DNA of 64,000 nucleotides from Streptomyces sp. NRRL S-244 (GCF_000717915.1 NZ_JOCX01000007.1:62001-126000); one strand, 5' to 3'. Counted from the first letter of the stretch, positions 24,901 to 34,118 are shown. Notes: generated from the sequence alone by a model not told the origin. Made by a program: numbers and translations.

Positions 24901-25156
24901 CGCGCGGGCGGTCGTGCGGCCCGCGCGGCCCACCTGCGCAGTGCATGCCGCGTACGGGTCCCCCGTCCAGTCCCTTTCCGGGCATCTCCGCGCGCCCCCG
25001 GGCCCGCCCCTCCACCAGGTGGCGGTTCCGGGTGGCCACTTCCGGGTGACACCCCCGTAGGCCTCACCGGCCCGCGGGCGCCCGTGGTCGACGATCGCCA
25101 GCGGCCGTACCTGCCGCGGCCGCAGATCGCCGGGGGCCGGACGCTTGGGAGATCAC

Positions 25157-26956
25157 GTGCACATCCTGCTCGCCGCCAGCGCGTTCAACAGTCTCACTCA
25201 GCGTGTACACGCAGAACTGAGGGACCGCGGGCACAGCGTGGCGGTCGAGCTCGCCCTGCCCGGCGTCTCCCTCGCCGAGGCCGTCGACCGTCACCGGCCG
25301 GACCTCGTGCTCGCGCCGATGCTGAAGACGCCCATCCCCCGGGAGGTCTGGTCCGCCCACACCTGCCTGGTCGTCCACCCGGGGCCCGTGGGCGACCGCG
25401 GGCCCTCCTCGCTCGACTGGGCCGTCACCGAGGACGCGACCCGCTGGGGCGTCACCGTGCTCCAGGCCTGCGAGGAGATGGACGCGGGCGACGTCTGGGC
25501 CACCGCGGACTGCCCGCTGCCGCCCGTCGGCAAGAGCGACGCGTACCGCGGGGAGATCGCCGACGCCGCGCTGTCCGCCGTGCTGACGGCCGTCGACCGC
25601 TTCGCCTCCGGCACCCACGTCCCCGAGCGGCAGCGGTCCGGCCGCGCCCGGCCGTACCTGCGCCAGGAGCTGCGCCGGATCGACTGGGCGAACGACTCCA
25701 CGCAGAGCGTCGTCCGCGCGCTGCGCGCCGCCGACTCCCAGCCGGGCGTACTCGACGAGATGCTCGGCGGCCAGTGGTTCCTGCACGGCGGGCACCCCGA
25801 GGACCGGCTGCGCGGCCGCCCCGGCGAGCTGATCGCCACCCGCGCGGGCGCGATCTGCCGGGCGACCGCCGACGGAGCCGTGTGGATCCCGGAGCTCCGG
25901 GCGCGGCGCGCGGCCGGCGAGCCGGGTCAGCCGGGTCAGCCGGCCCCCGTCAAACTCCCCGCCACCCTCGCCCTCGGCGACCGGCTGCCGCCGCTCCCCG
26001 AGATCCCCGCGCCGCCGTACGCCGCCGACGCGGACCCGGACGGCCCGCGCACCTGGTCCGACATCACCTACCGGGAGCAGGGCGGGGCCGGCTTCCTCAC
26101 GTTCTCCTTCCCCGGCGGCGCGATGAGCACCGCGCAGTGCCGGCGCCTGCTCGCCGCCTACCGGGAGGCCTGCACCCGGCCCGTCTCCGTCCTCGTCCTC
26201 GGCGGCGGCCGTGACTTCTTCTCCAACGGCATCCACCTCGGCGTCATCGAGGCGGCAGCCGACCCGGCCGAGGAGTCCTGGGCCAACATCAACGCGATGG
26301 ACGACCTCGTGGAGGCCGTCCTGACCACCACCGACCGGTTCGTCGTGGCCGCCCTCGGCGGCAACGCGGCCGCCGGCGGGGCCATGCTCGCGCTCGCCGC
26401 CGACGAGGTCTGGTGCCGTACCGGAGTGGTCCTCAACCCGCACTACCGGCTGATGGGCCTGTACGGATCCGAGTACTGGACCTACACGCTGCCCCGCCGC
26501 ACCGGAACCGGCGTCGCCGAGCGCCTCACGACCGAGGCCCTGCCGATCAGCGCCGAAGCCGCCCGCCGGCTCGGGCTGGTCGACCGTACGATCGACTGCG
26601 CCCCGCAGGCCTTCGCCGACGAGACGTCCCGGCTCGCCGTCCGCGTGGCGGACTCGCCCGCCGTCCTGTCCCGGATCGCCGGCAAGAAGGCCCGCCGCGA
26701 CGCCGACGAGAGCGTCCGGCCGCTCGCCGCCTACCGGGAGGCGGAGCTGGCGCGGATGCGGGAGGCCTTCTTCGACCCGCAGGCCCCGTACCACGCCCTG
26801 CGCCGCGCCTTCGTACGCAAGGAGCCCGCCGACCGCACCCCGGCGCACCTGGAGCGCACCGTGCCGGGACGGCGCACCGCGGCCCTGCCCTCCCGGCGGC
26901 CCCGGGTCACTGGACCGGCCGAACAAGACAGGGCGCCGGGCCCGGCCGGCTGCTAG
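25157..26956 (+). CDS. hypX: HypX-like hydrogenase maturation protein (CO-ligand synthesis)
   Basis: This 599-residue protein has an N-terminal formyltransferase-like domain (residues 1-250, with VVHPGPVGDRGPSS) and a C-terminal enoyl-CoA hydratase/crotonase-like domain (about 300-500, with GGGRDFFSNGIHL and LGGNAAAGGAMLALAAD). This fusion is HypX/HoxX, which makes the CO ligand of the [NiFe] centre from formyl-tetrahydrofolate under aerobic conditions. The GTG at 25157 follows GGGAG at ideal spacing. It is the first gene of the locus and lies 121 nt upstream of the small subunit gene. The last ~50 residues are basic and low complexity. Confidence 0.9.
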   Translation: MHILLAASAFNSLTQRVHAELRDRGHSVAVELALPGVSLAEAVDRHRPDLVLAPMLKTPIPREVWSAHTCLVVHPGPVGDRGPSSLDWAVTEDATRWGVTVLQACEEMDAGDVWATADCPLPPVGKSDAYRGEIADAALSAVLTAVDRFASGTHVPERQRSGRARPYLRQELRRIDWANDSTQSVVRALRAADSQPGVLDEMLGGQWFLHGGHPEDRLRGRPGELIATRAGAICRATADGAVWIPELRARRAAGEPGQPGQPAPVKLPATLALGDRLPPLPEIPAPPYAADADPDGPRTWSDITYREQGGAGFLTFSFPGGAMSTAQCRRLLAAYREACTRPVSVLVLGGGRDFFSNGIHLGVIEAAADPAEESWANINAMDDLVEAVLTTTDRFVVAALGGNAAAGGAMLALAADEVWCRTGVVLNPHYRLMGLYGSEYWTYTLPRRTGTGVAERLTTEALPISAEAARRLGLVDRTIDCAPQAFADETSRLAVRVADSPAVLSRIAGKKARRDADESVRPLAAYREAELARMREAFFDPQAPYHALRRAFVRKEPADRTPAHLERTVPGRRTAALPSRRPRVTGPAEQDRAPGPAGC

Positions 26957-27077
26957 CAAGAAGGGTGAGGCCGGCGCGGAGCACCTGCCCCGCCCGGCGT
27001 CCCCGTCCCCGTTCCCGCCCCCTCCGCGTCCCCGGCCCCACCCACCCCCCCGCATCCCTTCCCAAGGAGCGATCCTC

Positions 27078-28136
27078 ATGGATGCAGCAACGCCGAGCAC
27101 GGCGGTAGAGGACCCCCCGATCCACATCCTCTGGATCAACGCCGGACTGAGCTGCGACGGCGACTCGGTGTCCCTGACGGCAGCGATGCAGCCCAGCATC
27201 GAGGAGATCGTCATGGGCGTCCTCCCCGGACTGCCCAAGATCGCCGTGCACTGGCCGCTGATCGACTTCGAGTGCGGACCGGTCGGCGGCGCCGACACGT
27301 TCATCGAATGGTTCTTCAAGGGGGAGCGAGGGGAGATCGACCCCTTCGTGCTCGTCGTCGAGGGCTCGATCCCCAACGAGAAGATCAAGCCCGAGGGCTA
27401 CTGGTGCGGCTTCGGCGACGACCCGGAGACCGGCCAGCCCATCACCACCAGCGAGTGGATCGACCGCCTCGCGCCCAAGGCCCTCGCCGTGGTCGCGATC
27501 GGCACCTGCGCCACGTACGGCGGCATCCATGCGATGGAGGGCAATCCCACCGGGGCCATGGGCGTACCCGACTACCTCGGCTGGGACTGGACCTCGAAGG
27601 CCGGCATCCCGATCGTGTGCGTCCCCGGCTGCCCGATCCAGCCCGACAACTTCTCCGAGACCCTGACCTACCTGCTCTACCAGGCGGCCGGCTCCGCGCC
27701 GATGATCCCCCTGGACGACAAGCTGCGCCCCACCTGGCTGTTCGGCAACACCGTGCACGAGGGCTGCGACCGGGCCGGCTACTACGAGCAGGGCGAGTTC
27801 GCCCAGACCTACGACTCGCCCAAGTGCCTGGTCAAGCTCGGCTGCTGGGGCCCGGTCGTCAAGTGCAACGTGCCCAAGCGCGGCTGGATGAACGGCATCG
27901 GCGGCTGCCCCAACGTGGGCGGCATCTGCATCGCCTGCACCATGCCGGGCTTCCCGGACAAGTTCATGCCGTTCATGGACGAGCCTCCGGGCGCGAAGGT
28001 CTCCGCCACCGCCAGCGGGGTCTACGGCACGCTGATCCGCAAGCTCAGGGCGATCACCGAGCACACCGTGGACCAGGAGCCCAAGTGGCGCCATCCCGGA
28101 CGGCAGTTGACCACCGGCTACCGCAAGCCCTGGTGA
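27078..28136 (+). CDS. hhyS: [NiFe]-hydrogenase small subunit, group 1h (high-affinity) type
   Basis: This 352-residue subunit carries the iron-sulphur clusters that take electrons from the active site. There is no Tat signal peptide, as in cytoplasmic-side group 1h enzymes that scavenge atmospheric H2. The proximal cluster motif is SCDGD (Cys26, Asp29) where standard enzymes have C-x-x-C; an Asp ligand is known in the group 1h/'actinobacterial' class. Further ligands lie in GTCATYGG, VCVPGCPIQPDN, VHEGCDRAGYYEQGEF, KLGCWGP, CNVPKRGW and CIACTMPGFPDKF. It precedes the large subunit gene by 100 nt. Confidence 0.95.
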   Translation: MDAATPSTAVEDPPIHILWINAGLSCDGDSVSLTAAMQPSIEEIVMGVLPGLPKIAVHWPLIDFECGPVGGADTFIEWFFKGERGEIDPFVLVVEGSIPNEKIKPEGYWCGFGDDPETGQPITTSEWIDRLAPKALAVVAIGTCATYGGIHAMEGNPTGAMGVPDYLGWDWTSKAGIPIVCVPGCPIQPDNFSETLTYLLYQAAGSAPMIPLDDKLRPTWLFGNTVHEGCDRAGYYEQGEFAQTYDSPKCLVKLGCWGPVVKCNVPKRGWMNGIGGCPNVGGICIACTMPGFPDKFMPFMDEPPGAKVSATASGVYGTLIRKLRAITEHTVDQEPKWRHPGRQLTTGYRKPW

Positions 28137-28236
28137 CCGGGCCGCCCGCGGCCCCGCGTCCACCCGGCCCGCGCCCCACCGCTGCGCCTCTCCCAACCTC
28201 CAGCTCCCGTCTCCAAGAAGGGTCACGGCAGACAAG

Positions 28237-30021
28237 ATGACACCGAAGACGAAGGCGGCCGGTGACGGCAGCGGCCTGGTGGAGATGGCCTGGGATCCGA
28301 TCACCCGGATCGTGGGCAGTCTCGGCATCCACACGAAGATCGACTTCAAGCAGAAGAAGGTCGCGGAGTGCTACAGCACCTCGTCCGTCTTCCGCGGCTA
28401 CAGCGTCTTCATGCGCGGCAAGGACCCCCGCGACGCGCACTTCATCACCAGCCGCATCTGCGGGATCTGCGGCGACAACCACGCCACGTGCTCCGTCTAC
28501 GCCCAGAACATGGCGTACGGGGTGAAGCCGCCCCACCTCGCCGAGTGGATCATCAACCTGGGCGAGTCGGCGGAGTACATGTTCGACCACAACATCTTCC
28601 AGGAGAACCTGGTCGGGGTCGACTACTGCGAGAAGATGGTCCGCGAGACCAACCCCGGCGTCCTCGAACTCGCCGAGCGCACCGAGGCCCCGCACGCCGG
28701 CGAGCACGGCTACCGCACCATCGCCGACATCATGCGCTCGCTCAACCCCATCGAGGGCGAGTTCTACCGCGAGGCCCTCCAGGTCAGCCGGTACACGCGC
28801 GAGATGTTCTGTCTGATGGAGGGGCGCCACGTGCACCCCTCCACCCTCTACCCGGGCGGCGTCGGCACCATCGCCTCCGTCCAGCTCTTCACGGACTACA
28901 TGAGCCGCCTCATGCGGTACTGCGAGTTCATGAAGCGCGTGGTCCCGCTCCACGACGACCTCTTCGACTTCTTCTACGAGGCCCTGCCCGGGTACGAGGA
29001 GGTCGGCCGCCGGCGCGTCCTGCTGGGCTGCTGGGGCGCGCTCAACGACCCCGAGTACTGCGACTTCACGTACGCCAACATGACCGACTGGGGACGGAAG
29101 ATGTTCGTCACCCCGGGCGTGGTGGTGGACGGGAAGCTGGTCACCAACGACCTCACCGAGATCAACCTCGGCATCCGCATCCTGCTCGGCAGCTCGTACT
29201 ACGACGACTGGCAGGGCCAGGAGAAGTTCGTCACCCACGACCCGCTCGGCAACCCGGTCGACGCCCGCCACCCGTGGAACCAGCACACCATCCCGGCCCC
29301 GCAGAAGCGGAACTTCGACGACAAGTACAGCTGGGTGATGTCCCCGCGCTGGTTCGACGGCAAGGACCACCTCGCCCTCGACACCGGCGGCGGCCCCCTC
29401 GCCCGCCTGTGGTCCACCGCCCTGTCCGGGCTCGTCCACACCGACTACGTCCAGGCCACCGGCCACAGCGTGGTCATCACCCTGCCCCGCACCATGACCA
29501 AGCCCGAGACCCGCTTCGAGTGGAAGATCCCGAAGTGGAGCAACGCGCTGGAGCGCAACCGCGCCCGCACGTACTTCCAGGCGTACGCGGCCGCCATCGC
29601 GCTGCACTGCGCCGAGAAGGGCCTGGCCGAGGTCCGCGCCGGACGCACCCAGACCTGGGAGAAGTTCGAGGTTCCGGACGAGTCCATCGGCGTCGGCTTC
29701 ACCGAGGCCGTGCGCGGCGTGCTCTCGCACCACATGGTGATCCGCGACGGCAAGATCGCCAACTACCACCCGTACCCGCCGACCCCGTGGAACGCCAGCA
29801 CCCGCGACACCTTCGGCACCCCGGGACCGTACGAGGACGCCGTCCAGAACACCCCGATCTTCGAGGAGAACTCCCCGGAGAACTTCAAGGGCATCGACAT
29901 CATGCGCGCCGTGCGCAGCTTCGACCCCTGCCTGCCCTGCGGCGTCCACATGTACGTCGGCAGCGGCAAGACGGTCAAGCAGATGCACGTGCCCACCGGA
30001 CTGAGCGGACTCGGCGGATGA
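28237..30021 (+). CDS. hhyL: [NiFe]-hydrogenase large subunit, group 1h type
   Basis: This 594-residue catalytic subunit has both nickel-binding motifs: the N-terminal SRICGICGDNHATC and the C-terminal DPCLPCGVH. The 23 residues after that histidine are the C-terminal extension expected to be cut off by the maturation protease encoded downstream once Ni is loaded. The enzyme oxidises H2 and feeds electrons through the small subunit towards the respiratory chain. A GAAGGG lies upstream of the ATG. The TGA overlaps the next gene's ATG (ATGA), beginning a chain of overlapping accessory genes. Confidence 0.96.
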   Translation: MTPKTKAAGDGSGLVEMAWDPITRIVGSLGIHTKIDFKQKKVAECYSTSSVFRGYSVFMRGKDPRDAHFITSRICGICGDNHATCSVYAQNMAYGVKPPHLAEWIINLGESAEYMFDHNIFQENLVGVDYCEKMVRETNPGVLELAERTEAPHAGEHGYRTIADIMRSLNPIEGEFYREALQVSRYTREMFCLMEGRHVHPSTLYPGGVGTIASVQLFTDYMSRLMRYCEFMKRVVPLHDDLFDFFYEALPGYEEVGRRRVLLGCWGALNDPEYCDFTYANMTDWGRKMFVTPGVVVDGKLVTNDLTEINLGIRILLGSSYYDDWQGQEKFVTHDPLGNPVDARHPWNQHTIPAPQKRNFDDKYSWVMSPRWFDGKDHLALDTGGGPLARLWSTALSGLVHTDYVQATGHSVVITLPRTMTKPETRFEWKIPKWSNALERNRARTYFQAYAAAIALHCAEKGLAEVRAGRTQTWEKFEVPDESIGVGFTEAVRGVLSHHMVIRDGKIANYHPYPPTPWNASTRDTFGTPGPYEDAVQNTPIFEENSPENFKGIDIMRAVRSFDPCLPCGVHMYVGSGKTVKQMHVPTGLSGLGG

Positions 30022-30539
30022 GCGCGACGGCGACCGACGCACGCGAGGCGGGCCGGCGGGTGGACGAGGTCCTCGACCGGCTGGCCGCCTCGGGCGACCG
30101 GGAGGCCTGCGCCGCGGCCGAGGAACTGGTGCGCGTGCTCATGGACTTCTACGGGGCCGGGCTCGCCCGGATCGTGGAGCGGCTCGGTGTGGAGCGCCTC
30201 GGCGGGCTGCTGGACGACGAGCTCGTCGCGAGCCTGCTCGCCCTGCACGACCTGCACCCCGAGGACGTCCACACGCGGATCGCCCGGGCCCTGGACACCG
30301 TACGGGACCCCATGGAGCTGATCGGCTTCGACGCGGCCACCGGCGTGCTGCGCCTGCGGTCCGCGCCGGGCGGCGGCTGCGGCTGCGGATCCGGCGGCGA
30401 CGCCGTGCCGCAGGGCGTCGAGGACGCCCTGGCCTGCTTCGCGCCCGAGGTGAGCGCGGTGGAGCTCGAAGCCGCCGAGCCGCCCCTGCCCCTGCTCCAG
30501 ATCGGCACCCGCCCGCAGGCCCCGGCGCGGGCCCGGTGA
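30018..30539 (+). CDS. NifU-like hydrogenase accessory protein
   Basis: This 173-residue protein has a helical N-terminal part (residues 1-100) and a segment GGGCGCGSGG (about 120-129) followed by a NifU-C-like region. The double-Cys motif resembles the scaffold loop of NifU C-terminal domains, which carry nascent iron-sulphur clusters, although the spacing is compressed. A role in cluster supply to the small subunit is inferred. It overlaps the large subunit gene by 4 nt and the next gene by 4 nt. Confidence 0.75.
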   Translation: MSATATDAREAGRRVDEVLDRLAASGDREACAAAEELVRVLMDFYGAGLARIVERLGVERLGGLLDDELVASLLALHDLHPEDVHTRIARALDTVRDPMELIGFDAATGVLRLRSAPGGGCGCGSGGDAVPQGVEDALACFAPEVSAVELEAAEPPLPLLQIGTRPQAPARAR

Positions 30540-31225
30540 ACGCGCCGCACCCCTGGACGACGGCGGAGCCGGGCACCGGCTCCGCCGGGCCGCGCGGTGC
30601 GCGCGGCCTGCGCCGGTTCACGGGGCCCCGGCCGCCCCGGCCCGAGCGCTGCGAAATGTGCGCGGTGGCGGTCCCCGAGGACGGCCACCGCCACCTGGTG
30701 GAGGTGGAGAAGCGGGCGCTGGTCTGCGCCTGCACCGCCTGCGCCCTCCTGTTCGACCGGCCGGGCGCCGCCACCGGGCGCTTCCGCGCCGTCCCCGACC
30801 GCTACCTCACCGACCCGGAACACCGGCTCGGCGAGGGCGCCTGGGAGCAGCTCCAGATCCCGGTCGGCGTCGCCTTCTTCTTCCGCAACGCCGCTCTCGA
30901 CCGGCTGGTCGCCCTCTACCCGAGCCCGGCCGGGGCCACCGAGAGCGAACTGGACCCGGCCACCTGGCAGAACGTACTCGGCGGCGGGGCGCTCGCCGCG
31001 CTGCTCGAACCCGACGTGGAGGCGCTGCTGCTGCGCCGGACCGAGGGCCGCACCGAGTGCTACCTCGTCCCCATCGACATCTGCTACGAGCTGGTGGGGC
31101 GGATGCGGCTGCTGTGGCAGGGATTCGACGGCGGGGCCGAGGCCCGCGCCGCGCTGAACGCCTTCTTCGCACAGGTGGAGCGCAGGGCCAAGGTCCCGGC
31201 CGGGGCGGGGGAGGGGCGGCCGTGA
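30536..31225 (+). CDS. DUF5947-like hydrogenase-associated protein with zinc-ribbon motif
   Basis: This 229-residue protein has CEMC and C-x-C-x-x-C (CACTAC) motifs in its first 70 residues, which look like a metal-binding ribbon, and a 150-residue C-terminal domain without a recognised fold. It matches what I remember as DUF5947, found next to actinomycete group 1h hydrogenases; its function is unknown. It starts with GTG overlapping the upstream stop and ends overlapping the next GTG, both by 4 nt. Confidence 0.78.
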   Translation: MNAPHPWTTAEPGTGSAGPRGARGLRRFTGPRPPRPERCEMCAVAVPEDGHRHLVEVEKRALVCACTACALLFDRPGAATGRFRAVPDRYLTDPEHRLGEGAWEQLQIPVGVAFFFRNAALDRLVALYPSPAGATESELDPATWQNVLGGGALAALLEPDVEALLLRRTEGRTECYLVPIDICYELVGRMRLLWQGFDGGAEARAALNAFFAQVERRAKVPAGAGEGRP

Positions 31226-31923
31226 CCGACTTCTCCTTTGCCTGCACCGGGGTGCGCGCCGACCCGTACGCGGCCGGCCCCACCCTGGTCTTCCGGCTGC
31301 GCATCACCACCGCCGCCGACAAGCGGGTCCACGCGCTCGCCCTGCGCTGCCAGATCCGCATCGAGCCGGCCAAGCGCGGCTACGGCGCCGGCGAAGCCGC
31401 CGCGCTGCACGACCTGTTCGGTGAGCGGGCCCGCTGGGGGACCACCCTCCAGCCCCTCCAGTTCGCCCAGGTCTCGGTGATGGTCCCCAGTTTCACCGGG
31501 GAGACCGAGACCGACGTCGTCGTACCGTGCTCGTACGACATGGACATCGCCTCCGGCCGCTACCTCAGCGCCCTGGAGGAGGGCGAGGCGCCGCTGCTGA
31601 TGCTGTTCTCCGGCACGGCCTTCACCGGGGCCGGGGGCTTCCAGGTCGAGCCCGTTCCCTGGGACCGCGAAGCCCCGTTCCGGATGCCCGCCGAGGTGTG
31701 GCGGGAGATGGTCGAACAGCACTTCCCCGGCTGCGGCTGGCTGCGGCTGCCCCGCGACACCATGGCCGACCTGCTCGCCTACCGCTCCCGCCACGCGCTC
31801 GCCTCCTGGGAGGCGACCGTACGGACCCTGCTGGACGCGGCGTCGGCCGCCGAGCCGCCGCCCCCGGACCCCGCCTGGGCCGGCGCCGTACTGCCGCGGG
31901 CCGCCGAGAGGACCGCGCCATGA
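31222..31923 (+). CDS. DUF6084-like hydrogenase-associated protein
   Basis: This 233-residue protein has a beta-rich N-terminal half (residues 1-150) with a 'YDMDIASGRYL' segment and a helical C-terminus. No metal motif or membrane segment is seen. I recall it as the DUF6084 type that accompanies this hydrogenase class. Function is unknown. Its place between structural and maturation genes and its 4-nt overlaps on both sides argue for a direct role in assembly or in electron transfer from the enzyme. Confidence 0.78.
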   Translation: MTDFSFACTGVRADPYAAGPTLVFRLRITTAADKRVHALALRCQIRIEPAKRGYGAGEAAALHDLFGERARWGTTLQPLQFAQVSVMVPSFTGETETDVVVPCSYDMDIASGRYLSALEEGEAPLLMLFSGTAFTGAGGFQVEPVPWDREAPFRMPAEVWREMVEQHFPGCGWLRLPRDTMADLLAYRSRHALASWEATVRTLLDAASAAEPPPPDPAWAGAVLPRAAERTAP

Positions 31924-33350
31924 CCACGACGGCCCTGCCCGCAGCACGCTTCGCGGTCGCCCGGCAGGTGGCCGACGCCGTCCTCTTCGAGGGCTACGTC
32001 CTCTACCCGTACCGGGCCTCGGCGGCGAAGAACCGGCTGCGCTGGCAGTTCGGCGTCCTGGTCCCGCCCGCATGGGGACCCGCACACGGCGAGCACTCGT
32101 TCCAGCGCACCGAAGTGGTCATGGAACCGCGCGGCGCGGCCACCCTCGCCGTCGAGCTGCGCTTCCTGCACGCGCAGCGGCGTACGGTCGAAGAGGCCCG
32201 CCCGGACGGCTCGTTCGTGACCGTTCCCGAACTGCACCTGCCCGACCGGGTCCTGGTCCCGTGGGACGAGGGCACCGAGGAACGGGTCGAAATGACCGTC
32301 GCCGTCGCCGAGTTGGAGGAGGGCGAGGTCTCCCTGCCCTTCGTCCGGCCCGCCCGCGAGGAGACCGAAACCGTCCTCGGCGCCGACGGCCGGGAGGTGG
32401 GCCGCCTGGTCCGGCGCACCGAGCGCGCCGACGGGGTGCTGCGGCTGCGTGCGGAGCAACTGGACGTCCCGTACCGGGCGTTCAAACTCACCGCGGTGGT
32501 GGAGAACACGAGCGAGTGGACGCCGGACGCCGAAGGCGCCGCCGGCGCCGATCGCGACGTCGTGCTGCCCCGCTCACTCGTCGCGGCCCACCTGCTGATG
32601 GGCCTGAGCGCCGGATCCTTCCTCTCGATGACCGACCCGCCCGAGTGGGCCAAGACCTCCGTCGCCACCTGCGCCAACCGGCACACCTGGCCCGTCCTCG
32701 CCGGCGAACCGGGCAGCAGCGACGTGGTGCTGTCCTCGCCGATCATCCTGGAGGACCACCCCGGCATCGCGCCCGAGTCCATCGGGGCCATGTACGACGC
32801 CACCGAGATCGACGAGATCCTCGCCCTGCGCACGGCGGCCCTGACCGACCAGGAGAAGCGGGAGGCCCGCGGCACCGACGCCCGCGCGGCCGCTGTCATC
32901 GACCTGGCCGAGACCATGCCGCCCGAGGTGCTGGAACGCCTGCACGGCGCGGTCCGGGCGCTCCGCGAGATCACCGACCCCGGTGTGCCCACCCCCGAGT
33001 CGTTCGCCGAACTCTTCGACGAGGACGCCGTGTTCAAGCCGGACACCCCTTGGTGGGACCCGGAGCACGCGGATCCCGCCGGCCCGGCCCGCGACCGGAT
33101 CCTGATCGACGGGACCTCCGTGGGACCCGGCAGCCGGGTGGTCCTGCGCCCGGGCCTGCGGCGCACCGACGCCCAGGACCTGTTCCTCCAGGGGGCCACG
33201 GCCCAGGTCGAGGCCGTCCTGCACGACGTGGACGGGGGAGTGCACCTCGCCGTCACCGTCGAAGGGGACCCGGGCGCCGACATCCGGCGCGAACAGGGCC
33301 GGTTCCTCTACTTCCAGCCCGACGAGGTCGCCCCCCTGGAGGGCGCGTGA
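31920..33350 (+). CDS. Uncharacterised hydrogenase-associated protein
   Basis: This 476-residue soluble protein is mostly beta-strand-like with a central helical part around residues 310-350. One 'ATCANRHTWPV' segment near residue 245 could hold a ligand, but I see no classic cofactor motif. I recognise no named domain. It overlaps the gene before it (ATGA) and the protease gene after it (GTGA), so its dosage is tied to the hydrogenase. It might link the enzyme to the quinone pool or serve as a chaperone; neither is shown. Confidence 0.75.
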   Translation: MTTTALPAARFAVARQVADAVLFEGYVLYPYRASAAKNRLRWQFGVLVPPAWGPAHGEHSFQRTEVVMEPRGAATLAVELRFLHAQRRTVEEARPDGSFVTVPELHLPDRVLVPWDEGTEERVEMTVAVAELEEGEVSLPFVRPAREETETVLGADGREVGRLVRRTERADGVLRLRAEQLDVPYRAFKLTAVVENTSEWTPDAEGAAGADRDVVLPRSLVAAHLLMGLSAGSFLSMTDPPEWAKTSVATCANRHTWPVLAGEPGSSDVVLSSPIILEDHPGIAPESIGAMYDATEIDEILALRTAALTDQEKREARGTDARAAAVIDLAETMPPEVLERLHGAVRALREITDPGVPTPESFAELFDEDAVFKPDTPWWDPEHADPAGPARDRILIDGTSVGPGSRVVLRPGLRRTDAQDLFLQGATAQVEAVLHDVDGGVHLAVTVEGDPGADIRREQGRFLYFQPDEVAPLEGA

Positions 33351-33895
33351 GCGGCCGCATCCTGATCGCCGGCATCGGCAACGTGTTCCTCGGCGACGAC
33401 GGCTTCGGCGTCGAGACCGTCCGGATGCTGGCCGAGCCCGGGCACGCGCTGCCCGGGCACGTCGAGGTGGTGGACATCGGCGTACGAGGGGTCCACCTCG
33501 CCTACCAGCTCCTCGACGGCTACGACACGCTCGTCCTGGTGGACGCCACCGCCCGCGGTGGAGCCCCCGGCACCCTGTACCTGATCGAGGCCGCAGAGCC
33601 CGGCTCCCTCGCCCCGCAGGGCCCCGTACTCGACGGGCACCAGATGTCGCCCGACGCGGTGCTCGCCCTGCTGGACACCCTGTGCGCCGGGACCGGCACC
33701 GCGCCGCCCCGGCGGATCTGGGTCGTCGGCTGCGAACCCGGCTGTCTGGAGGAGGGCATCGGCCTGAGCGCGCCGGTGGCCGCAGCGGTGCCGGAGGCCG
33801 TACGGATGGTCCTGGACCTGGTCTCCCGCCCGGACGAGGAGACGCTCGAAGAACACATGCCGCTCGACGACGAACAGAGCGCCGCCGCCAACTGA
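33347..33895 (+). CDS. Hydrogenase maturation protease (HyaD/HupD family)
   Basis: This 182-residue endopeptidase begins with the family signature ILIAGIGNVFLGDDGFG, whose aspartate binds nickel in the bound precursor, followed by VVDIGVRGVHLAY and a GHQMSPD segment that supplies a histidine ligand. It should cleave the C-terminal 23-residue tail of the large subunit after the DPCLPCGVH motif, locking the metal centre. Starts with GTG overlapping the upstream stop by 4 nt. Confidence 0.93.
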   Translation: MSGRILIAGIGNVFLGDDGFGVETVRMLAEPGHALPGHVEVVDIGVRGVHLAYQLLDGYDTLVLVDATARGGAPGTLYLIEAAEPGSLAPQGPVLDGHQMSPDAVLALLDTLCAGTGTAPPRRIWVVGCEPGCLEEGIGLSAPVAAAVPEAVRMVLDLVSRPDEETLEEHMPLDDEQSAAAN

Positions 33896-33905
33896 GGAGA
33901 ACCCC

Positions 33906-34010
33906 ATGAAGAAGGCCATCATCGGCGGCGCGGCCGCCGCCGTCCTCGCCGCTGCACTGTGCGTGGTGCTCCCCGACCTCCAGCGCTATCTGAGGATCCG
34001 CCGCATGTGA
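33906..34010 (+). CDS. 34-residue single-pass membrane protein (DUF6893-like)
   Basis: This short gene encodes MKKAIIGGAAAAVLAAALCV followed by a positively charged tail ending RYLRIRRM. It is preceded by GAGGAG at ideal distance and sits 10 nt after the protease gene. The sequence is one hydrophobic helix (residues 4-23) flanked by basic residues, so it should span the membrane. Many actinomycete hydrogenase loci carry such a small protein at this place (DUF6893 as I recall). It may anchor the hydrogenase or an electron carrier at the membrane. It is too short for most gene finders. Confidence 0.7.
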   Translation: MKKAIIGGAAAAVLAAALCVVLPDLQRYLRIRRM

Positions 34011-34074
34011 CGCGCGACGCGTTGCCTGTGGTCCCCGCGATCCCTGACGTGCGACCGCCCCGGCGCCCGAATGG

Positions 34075-34118
34075 CGTACGGGGCGTCGGCGCGTCGGCGT
34101 GCCCGAGCGCCCCGTACG
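34075..34118 (+). terminator. Inverted repeat between structural/accessory genes and hypA
   Basis: CGTACGGGGCG at 34075-34085 pairs with its exact complement at 34108-34118 across a 22-nt loop, in the 148-nt gap before hypA. It may end or attenuate the upstream transcript. A TAATGA element at 34132-34137 could be a -10 box for a separate hyp transcript. Confidence 0.5.

Noticed and set aside
25064..27388. 774-codon minus-strand open frame opposite hypX
   Set aside because: Composition is Gly/Val/Arg-rich with no recognisable domain, while the plus strand encodes the two-domain HypX-like protein.
28054..30042. 662-codon minus-strand open frame opposite the hydrogenase large subunit
   Set aside because: A shadow of hhyL, which has both nickel motifs on the plus strand.
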